From assembly GCA_954871525.1 (NCBI GenBank), contig OX940861.1, positions 8,168,842 to 8,232,841 on the forward strand: a stretch of DNA of 64,000 nt, in the 5' to 3' direction. The translations under genes were made by a program, and so were the position numbers. Below, one piece after another: positions 57,053 through 64,000 of this stretch (position 1 is the first letter of the stretch; each line of letters opens with the position of its first letter). This stretch comes from Parietaria judaica. Its lineage: Eukaryota; Streptophyta; Magnoliopsida; Rosales; Urticaceae. The notes beneath the pieces are model-generated. The model was not told the DNA's origin, made no database searches, and saw only the letters and a list, made by a program, of their open reading frames with translations.

Positions 57053-57369
57053 CAACTACGGAAATATTACGTTGTTCATTCATTTCTAGCCGCGGCCTGT
57101 TTTATTTCACGATGCGGCGTGTTAGGTTTCGTACCACGGAAAATTGCGTTGTTCATACGTTTCTAGCCGCGGCCTGTTTGATTTAACGCCGCGGCGTGTT
57201 CGCGTTCGAACCACAGAAAATTCCGTTGTAGGAACTTATTCTCAACCATGGAAATTATTCCGTGGTTGGAACTTGCTACCATGCTGGATTCTACCATGGT
57301 TAAGAACCATGGTTGAAAATTTTTAACCATGGCTTTTAACCATGGTTGAAACCCGGATTTGTAGTAGTG
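57053..57369 (-). repeat. CACTA right subterminal region and terminus
   Basis: 57085-57195 has three exact GCCGCGGC copies (block 7). 57230-57355 has repeated CCATGGTTGAAA / ACCATGGTTAAGAACC words. The end reads TTTGTAGTAGTG, the inverted CACTACTACAAA, then the TSD CCT. Confidence 0.88.
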
Positions 57370-57372
57370 CCT

Positions 57373-58960
57373 TCTTTTCAATATATATAGAAATATATTG
57401 AATTTGCAGTTTACTTAAACCTAGGAACTTTATTGACATATAATATTAACAAAATTAGACATGAAAAGAAACATAAGTTTATTAGGAGCATTAAGATGCA
57501 TGATCAAGTTTACAATTATTTATAAACGTCACAGTATTTAAATAGAAATCTATATCATGGTACTCAAGTAATGGTGCCTATTTTATTTGTAGCTCCAATA
57601 AATAAATAAAAAGACAACAAAAATATGATGTATTTATTTGTTAGTAGAAATAATATATATAAAAATGTGTAATGATTTTTTAATGACATGATGCAATCGC
57701 TTATGATCATAACATATGGCAGACACCATATTCACCACCATCGACGGTGCAACATCAACAAGGGGGACTTCACAAGACTTTCGAATGCCAATAATTCGCG
57801 AGGTGGGTCCCCTTGTGCATCTTGTGTGCCACGTGGCTCTCGTTCATTGGTAGACGCGGGCCCGCTTGACCACCGAAAACGAACCCTTCCGTCCCCCTCC
57901 ATGCCTGAAGGAAGCCCAAGGACAGCACCACGTGGCGCAGAGGGATCGTCATGATGACGAGGAAAGTGTATGCAGATCTGATGATTATGTCACGGCAAGT
58001 GGGGTCCACTTCCCAATAGTCCACGTCAGCTGAGCTCTTTTTTTTTTTTTTTTTTTAAATCTCATAATATTTTATTAAGGCAAGTGCAAAACCTGGTGCT
58101 TTTAATTTCCATGGAAAAGCTTTTTGGTTACGTCACGGTTCAAATTTACCGTTCCACGTCCAAGTCAAGATGAGGTCAGCCACATTTACTCCCCATGTGA
58201 TCACTCGCTCCCACGCTTGTCCAGTATTTTCCGAACGCCTCCTATTTCACTCACGCGCTAGATGATAACTTCTATTTTACATTTTCTTTTAATTAAATTT
58301 ATTTATTACAGAATTATAATACAGATTATTTACAGCTATCATAATTATCCAACTAAAATAATAATTATTATAAAACGCAGCAATTAATCAAATGCCTCCT
58401 CCTCCCACATGACAGAAACATAGCGTGTTTTGGAATCCAAATAAAAATACAACCAACAAAAATAATTAAAAATATTTTCAAAACCTATAAATTATAAAGG
58501 GTTCGAAAAATTCCGAATGGTCTTCAGAAATCATTTTATTTTGGAATTTTCTCCTTATTTTCAAAACATTCTATATTTCAAATTTCTCAATTATAAGGAA
58601 GTTATTGTTTTCACTTCACCTTTGTTTTTAGTATCAATTTTCTAATGTAGCGTGCGTCATCATGCGTAGATACTTTTTCCTGTTTATTTCCCATTTGTAA
58701 ATAACCATTAATAATAAAAAAAAAACGAGGCTAATAATTGAGATCCTTGGTTGAAATCACTCATTCAATCGCAGATTCTCAATTCAATATAGGCGCGTGG
58801 AAGACGGAGGTTGGGAGTGGCAAAAACAAAAAAGAAAAAAGAATACGAAAAACCTACGATTCCAATTAATTCCAAAGCACGTATGTATGTATTGTATATA
58901 AACACAGTAGTTTGTGATGTAAGCAATCACACAGCCTCACAAGTCACACCACTTCTTCCT
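57373..58960. other. Spacer and upstream region of the glutaredoxin gene
   Basis: No gene is supported. 57720-58035 is GC-richer, with two G-box-like sites. A T run lies at 58039-58056. 58250-58760 is AT-rich. The short ORF at 57688-57954 has no recognised features. Confidence 0.5.
57828..57837. promoter_or_regulatory. G-box/ABRE-like palindrome GCCACGTGGC
   Basis: A perfect 10-bp palindrome with a CACGTG core; a second, CCACGTGGC, is at 57928-57936. They lie about 1.1 kb upstream of the glutaredoxin start. CACGTG cores bind bZIP and bHLH factors; use by this gene is inference. Confidence 0.35.
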
Positions 58961-58962
58961 TT

Positions 58963-58970
58963 TATAAATA
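58963..58970 (+). promoter_or_regulatory. TATA box of the glutaredoxin gene
   Basis: TATAAATA, 77 bases before the ATG. A start near 58995 would give a leader of about 45 bases containing a CT microsatellite (59010-59023), common in plant leaders. Confidence 0.7.
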
Positions 58971-59039
58971 AAACCCCCCAGTCTCTCTCACCTTTGCGTT
59001 GACATCAATCTCTCTCTCTCTCTCCGGCGATCGATCGCT

Positions 59040-59480
59040 ATGCAAGGGCTGCAGCGCTACTCCAACGACGCGGTGCAGCTGGACCTGGGCCCGGCCATGG
59101 CGCTGTCGACGCCCACGTCCTCGTCCTCGCTCTCCATCGACGACGAGGAGACCGCCGAGGCGCGGATCCACCGCCTCATCGCCGAGAACCCCGTCGTCAT
59201 CTTCAGCCGGACCTCCTGCTGCATGTGCCACGTCATGAAGAAGCTCCTCGCCAACATCGGCGTCCACCCCACCGTCATCGAGCTCGACGACCATGAAATC
59301 CCCTTCCTGCCCTCCCCGCCGCCGCCGCCCGAATCCTCCTCCTCGTCCGATCTCCGGAGATCGGCGCCGCCCGCGGTTTTCATCGGCGGCGCGTGCGTGG
59401 GCGGGCTCGAGTCGCTCATGGCGCTCCACCTCAGCGGCCACCTCAGCACCAAGCTCGCCGAAGTCGGTGCGCTCTTATGA
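59040..59480 (+). CDS. CC-type glutaredoxin, ROXY class
   Basis: 146 codons, no intron, usual for this plant-specific class. The N-terminus MQGLQRYSNDAVQLDLGP is typical of a ROXY subgroup and supports the start at 59040. The thioredoxin-fold domain starts at about residue 38. The active-site motif CCMC is at residues 60-63 in VVIFSRTSCCMCHVMKKLL. The cis-Pro/glutathione-binding region PPAVFIGGACVGGLESLMAL follows at 110-129. These proteins act in nucleus and cytosol, bind TGA bZIP factors, and influence flower development, defence and nitrate responses. Oddities: a Pro/Ser-rich insert (residues about 91-110, PSPPPPPESS...) lies between the helix and the cis-Pro, and the C-terminus is GALL rather than the ALWL ending of several ROXYs. 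The coding region is strongly GC-rich against AT-rich flanks. It seems intact and is the only clear host gene here. Confidence 0.95.
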   Translation: MQGLQRYSNDAVQLDLGPAMALSTPTSSSSLSIDDEETAEARIHRLIAENPVVIFSRTSCCMCHVMKKLLANIGVHPTVIELDDHEIPFLPSPPPPPESSSSSDLRRSAPPAVFIGGACVGGLESLMALHLSGHLSTKLAEVGALL

Positions 59481-62400
59481 TCCATATCAGTATATATGAT
59501 TATATATATAGCTTGTAATTTTCATGGTATAATCATTCCGGGGAGAGGAAGAAAAATTCCCCGTTTATGTTTATGTATTGTTGGTTCCTTCTTCCACTGG
59601 TGGAATAATGTTGAGAATATCGGAAGATGGAGAGATGTGATGGTAGTGGCAGATCGTGGCCGTCGGATCGTGACGAGTATAATCGACTCTCATCTTTCTG
59701 GGGTTTTGTTTTTATTTTTATTGGAATTAAGTGTTTGATTATAATTATTATTATTATTATTATGGGGATTTTGGCAAGTAGGTTCTATTTCTTCTTCTAG
59801 GTATTATAATGAATGAAAGTAAACTCGTTGTGTTCGAATTTGATGTGATAAGATGATGCTTTTCTGGGTTCGATCGAATTCTTGATAGTGTTAGATATTC
59901 TGACAGTGTTGCTCCAATTATTGCAATCTTTGGGGCTTCTTTTTCTATATCTCACTCACTCGTCACTCTTAATAAATTGGGGAAGATAGTCACGCATATA
60001 TAATATTATGTATAATATATATAGTCTATATGAATTAAAGAATTATTGAGTAGGGTGTAATTATAAATAGAAAAGGACGAAAATCCCACTGTATTGGGAA
60101 ACTACTTCACGTTATCCTTGGAATTGCAGTCTTCTAAACATTTTTATATTCACTATTTTTTTTATCTGCTTACTGTGTATCCCTAAACTTCGAGGTGGTG
60201 TAATTGGATTTGGAATTGCAGTTTAATAATTACCTTGAGGTTCTTCAGATTATCAAGCTCGTGTCACGAAAAAAAAAAAAGCGAAATGATTCTAACAAAG
60301 TGGTATCAGTACCGGATTCGGAATGTTTTAGAACGTGATATTTCACAAATGTTCTCTAAATCTGGTCCAAATGGTCATGGAAATTGACCATGGTTGGATA
60401 GTTTTTTAGTTAAAAGTTTATATGGCCGCAAAATCTATGATCGTGGCGGTCCGAGAAGGAAATTGTCCGATGTCGGCCAAGTTTATATGTAGTCTCTAAT
60501 AATTCATTCAAAGCAATTCATCACCTTGAGATCAACTAATTGTGTATCAATTAACTATCAATACACATGAAATATATAATTTTATGATAAATTCTAAAAA
60601 TCAATATGAATATTTTTATAGAAAACATCAATAGCAGGTGGAATATACACCGTCCTCGAAGCCTCTCCGTGGATGAGTTGAACTTGGTCGATTGATTCAT
60701 ATAGAATCTTGCTTTCTCTTATATGATTATTATGATGTTATTTGCATATAATTAAATTTTATTTTTCTATCTCAGCCCTAAATCATGCTTTGAGTTAACC
60801 CCAATATAGTTGGGGGTTCAAATTTGTCTTTTTTTTCATGGACAGAATATACCAAGGGCACATGTGTAATTTTACACGACTTGAACAGTCAACGAAAACT
60901 CAAGCGTGGGGTCCGATTTCGTAATGAATTTTATAAAACTCCGGTTTACAAGAATAATGTTTGTTTAATTACGAGGCATATTATTATGCCATTTTTATAA
61001 AATTACAGGTAATTTATTTATACGGCAAAAATTAACGTGACGACAAAACTCCACGACTTAAATTTGTCATTAGCGAACAAGACAAAAGAGCATCGCGTCA
61101 GCTTAATATACTTGCACATTCAACAGCCCGACAGGCCAAATTACAGTCACTGCCCTTCCTTAATTGCCCTAATTTTCTTCTACGTGACCTCGTGGACCAA
61201 CTAACTTTGAATTGCGACCGATTTTTGGTACAAATACAATAAAGTTTGCATCATTATGTACACACACAATATAGAATAAAAATGTAAGGCCTAGATTATG
61301 TGAATCTAATGTCAAAAACAAAAGAAGAAAAAAAAGAGAGTACTATTTCTTCAAATATCTCTAGATCTTTTACTCATTAAGGAACATACCCCGCAATTCA
61401 CATCATTTGGGACCCATAATAATAGAATGATTTATTGTTACTATTTAATTATTGAATTATTTTATTTCTGTGTGCTGCTTCCTTTGGGTTTGGAAAAGAC
61501 AGCTTTGAGTGATGAGTGATGTCACCAACAACATTAACAGCCACAAACCCCAATTGCAATGCAATAGTGCGTATCAATCACACACTTTTGTTTTTTATTT
61601 TTTTATTATTTTACTTTTTTGCTTCTTTATTTGGGAATCAAACGTGGCAGACATGCAGTGGGCTTTGATTTTACACCCTAAGTGGGCCCCACAGCAGGAA
61701 TCTTTACAGCCCAACCCAACGTAAGAAGAATCTCATTGTGATTCTTTCTTCTTAATGGGAAGAATTGGGAGAGGAAAATTACAGCTTCTTTAAGGCCACA
61801 TTATTCAATAGTTTATGGCACACAACACAAGTTGTGAAGTGTTTAAATAATGTGTTAATAGTAAAAGTGGGGAAAAGGTGGTCGTTTAATTTATTTTAGG
61901 GCAAAAATAATAATGAGAGTTGGACAACCCAAGTGCCCCACTGAAAGTTCCTTAATGGTAGGGCTTTACATGCACTCAGTCTCAAAAAGTTTAAATTCAG
62001 TCTAAAGTTCCAAAAAAAGCCTCTTTAAATACTTCATGTCAAGTTTACCTTTTTAAATTTGTTTCCACTTATACTATTACTATTGTTATTGATTTTTTTT
62101 ATTTTTTTTATTTGTAATTTAATTTGTATTGCTCAATTGGTTAATGGTGATTGATGGGGTTCGCATATTATCTCCCAACTGTGGAACCCTCACCCAAGTA
62201 ACACCCCAACACAGGTCCAAATCAAGCCACATTTTGGACTTTTCAAAGCCATATTTCATTATTATTTATAATATCTACTTCTCTTCTAATTAAATCTTCC
62301 TAATTTTTTTTATTTTTTTTAAAAGGAGTAAAATCAGGACACGGTGTCGATTTTTCAATTTTTATGATCGGGTTTATCACTATTTTATGGTAATTGAGGA

Positions 62401-62806
62401 TCGGACGGAGCTGGGTTGTTCCTTTTTATTATAAAAGAAAAGGCAATATTGGCCTAGGAGATATATATACCTATACTAAGTCAAACTAATCATGTTTAGG
62501 GCTTAACTCACGCAACTAATCAATTGCAGAAAAGGTATATGAATTGAAAGATGTAAAAATACTCAAAACCCAAATTACTTTTTGACTTTGGGTGGGGTAA
62601 AGATTAGATAAAACCGAACTTCATAAGAATTATTGGCGACAAATTTAGGAATTAAATTGCTCTATTAATTATAAGTATTCCCACCTGAGAGAAGCATGAA
62701 AAGGCTATGAATAAAGTAAAAAAAAAAAAAGGACAACAAGCTTTAAGGCATGATTAAGCTTCCCAACTGACATTATATACTTCTCATTTCTTTCAATAAA
62801 AGAGAA
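59481..62806. other. AT-rich spacer downstream of the glutaredoxin gene
   Basis: 59481-59900 is probably the 3' UTR and terminator region, with AATGAATGAAAG-type A-rich words near 59810, but no single polyadenylation signal stands out. 60300-60480 is a possible copia leader remnant. The rest is low complexity with several T/A runs and no supported gene. The 71-codon ORF at 61509-61724 has no recognised features. Confidence 0.5.
60300..60480 (+). repeat. Possible copia primer-site/leader remnant
   Basis: GTGGTATCAGTACCGGATTCGG resembles the copia primer site TGGTATCAGAGCC with two changes, followed by GATCGTGGCGGTCCGAGAAG, which looks like the start of a copia leader. No LTR could be bounded. 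Confidence 0.35.
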
Positions 62807-62815
62807 AAATCATAA

Positions 62816-63841
62816 GGGTAATTTGCGGCAAACGTGGCCAACATGTTGCTATTTGGCCAGTTAAATGGCCAATGCAAAAAAACTGTGGCAATAATATCTA
62901 ATGTTTCTTAACTACGTTTCGAAATAAATCAATCCAATTAGTTTTAACACCGTTAGTCAACGCTTGACATGGCACGGTTGACCGCCACGTGTCCACCCAC
63001 GTGGCATGCCACTTATTTTTTTTATTTTTTCGGGCCCATTTTCTCTCTCTTCCCTCTTCACTCTCTTTCTAGCGATGCCACGTAGCGATCTTCCTCCTCT
63101 CCCAAACTCTCCCAAACTGTCACGTGGCATGCAGGCCTGCCATTAAAAATTATAATTTTACTTCATTCACTTAAATTTTGCATATTATCTAGTTTATAAA
63201 TGTAACATATTAGTTATCTAATAAAATCTTTTTTTTAAATACAACTACATTTTATAAATAATTTAAAAATCTTATTTTTATTTTTTAAAAATACAATTAC
63301 ACTTAATATGGATAACTTATATTTAATGCAATTTTATACATTTTATATGTTACATTTTGTTAGTCTAATTACATGTTATATCATATAAATATTTATATCT
63401 AACTTAAATATGTTACATTTTATATACGTATAACTGTATAATTATTTATATCTACCTTTCCAGATCAAGGAATTAAAGTGCTCTGGTGGTTGAGTGAATA
63501 GGAACAATCTTGGGAGATGTGTGTTCAAAACTCATTGTTGCCATTATTTTTGTATGGCTGTGTATGCCACATGTCAGGTCGGTCGAGAGAGGAAGAATCT
63601 CCACGTGGTGTGGGCCCGAAAAATTTAAAAATTTAATAAATACGTGGCATGCCACGTTGGTGGACACGTGGCGGTCAACCATGCCATATCAAGCGTTGAC
63701 TAACGGTGTTAAAACTAATTGGATGGATTTTATTTCGAAACGTACTTAAGAAACATTAGATATTATTGTCACAATTTTTTCGCATTGGCCATTTAACTGA
63801 CCAAATGGCAACATGTTGGCCACTTTTGCCGCAAATTACCC
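62816..63841. mobile_element. Mutator-like MITE with long inverted repeats
   Basis: 1026 bp. The left end GGGTAATTTGCGGCAAACGT and the right end read inward GGGTAATTTGCGGCAAAAGT begin arms of over 200 bases, sharing TTAGTCAACGCTTGA and GTTGACCGCCACGTGTCCAC. An exact 9-bp TSD AAATCATAA lies at 62807-62815 and 63842-63850. The core (63130-63440) is AT-rich. No transposase. Confidence 0.9.
63478..63560 (+). repeat. tRNA-derived SINE-like segment
   Basis: GTGCTCTGGTGGTTGAGTG resembles a tRNA A box, and about 35 bases on GTGTTCAAAACTCATTGTTG resembles a B box with the CTCATTGTTGCC continuation seen in plant SINEs. It lies between the MITE core and right arm. Ends and TSD are not clear, so this may be only a SINE head. 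Confidence 0.4.
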
Positions 63842-63850
63842 AAATCATAA

Positions 63851-64000
63851 TCAAAATTCAAAGTTTAGTCCAATATTGCCACAGCCAGAAATCCAACGTG
63901 GCAAATCGAAGCTAATTTGTGTATTGTGATTCTTGCTGTGTACTTTGTCTTTTCTTTGAAAGCAAGCAACACAGTAACCAGAAAGAGGATAAAAATAAAA
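63851..64000. other. Spacer at the window end
   Basis: No recognised feature. The sequence is cut by the window edge. Confidence 0.5.

Larger units (their letters stand above)
33339..57369 (+). mobile_element. 24-kb multi-gene CACTA (En/Spm) transposon
   Basis: The left end is CACTAGTACAAAT and the right end read inward CACTACTACAAAT (12 of 13 match). An exact 3-bp TSD CCT lies at 33336-33338 and 57370-57372, as expected for CACTA elements. Within it are a TNP2-type transposase, a Transposase_24/Ulp1-like gene, a third spliced transposon gene, two antisense BED-like zinc-finger ORFs, and long arrays of a GCCGCGGC palindrome. The nested LTR element 51201-57047 accounts for 5.8 kb, leaving about 18.2 kb of CACTA. 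Outer subterminal zones carry a second word, CCATGGTTGAAA. Stops in the transposase and a frameshift in the second gene suggest this copy now depends on helpers. Confidence 0.92.

Noticed and set aside
57688..57954. 88-codon ORF upstream of the glutaredoxin gene
   Set aside because: No motif or splice context; probably promoter-distal sequence.
58962..59441. 159-codon minus-strand ORF over the glutaredoxin gene
   Set aside because: Antisense shadow of a GC-rich coding region; the plus strand has a clear CCMC glutaredoxin.
63478..63540. A tRNA gene
   Set aside because: A- and B-box-like words only; no cloverleaf could be folded by eye, so a SINE-like origin is preferred.

Overview
The window is plant nuclear DNA, almost certainly from a eudicot: AT-rich intergenic sequence, GT-AG introns, and many plant transposon families nested in each other. 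No single feature fixes the species. Only one host gene is clear: an intron-less CC-type (ROXY-class) glutaredoxin at 59040-59480 with a TATA box and a CT-rich leader. A lone promoter plus a 9-base first exon at 7783-7904 may be what is left of a second host gene.

Layout. 1-1780: AT-rich spacer with a fragment of a hAT-type repeat. 1781-7202: decayed Ty1/copia element (+) with a 5-bp target-site duplication (TSD), split by a 1.5-kb hAT-like insertion. 8034-12227: about 170-bp direct repeats flanking a 3.8-kb non-autonomous CACTA-like element, which holds a hAT MITE. 12510-12910: antisense LINE fragment. 13000-18640: gene-poor spacer. 19420-23520: L1-type LINE with broken ORF2 and a poly(A) tail. 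24264-31752: Ty1/copia element on the minus strand, with a Mutator-like MITE in its left LTR. 32100-32593: small hAT MITE related to the one at 3920-5442.

33339-57369 is the centrepiece: a 24-kb CACTA transposon with matching terminal inverted repeats (CACTAGTACAAAT / CACTACTACAAAT) and an exact 3-bp TSD (CCT). It carries a TNP2-type transposase (+), a spliced Transposase_24-like protein ending in a Ulp1-type cysteine protease domain (+), a third spliced transposon protein gene (+), and two paralogous BED-like zinc-finger ORFs (-). Every intergenic space is filled with copies of the 8-bp palindrome GCCGCGGC and its variants; about 60 exact copies were counted by eye. A 5.8-kb non-coding LTR element (51201-57047) with two apparently identical 597-bp LTRs inserted recently into its right part.

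57370-64000: spacer, the glutaredoxin gene, more spacer, and a 1-kb Mutator-like MITE (62816-63841) that seems to contain a tRNA-derived SINE. The CACTA genes look like one transposition module: transposase, a likely subterminal-repeat-binding partner fused to a SUMO-protease-like domain, and small zinc-finger proteins that could bind the palindromes. Most carry stops or frameshifts, so this copy is probably not fully autonomous now.
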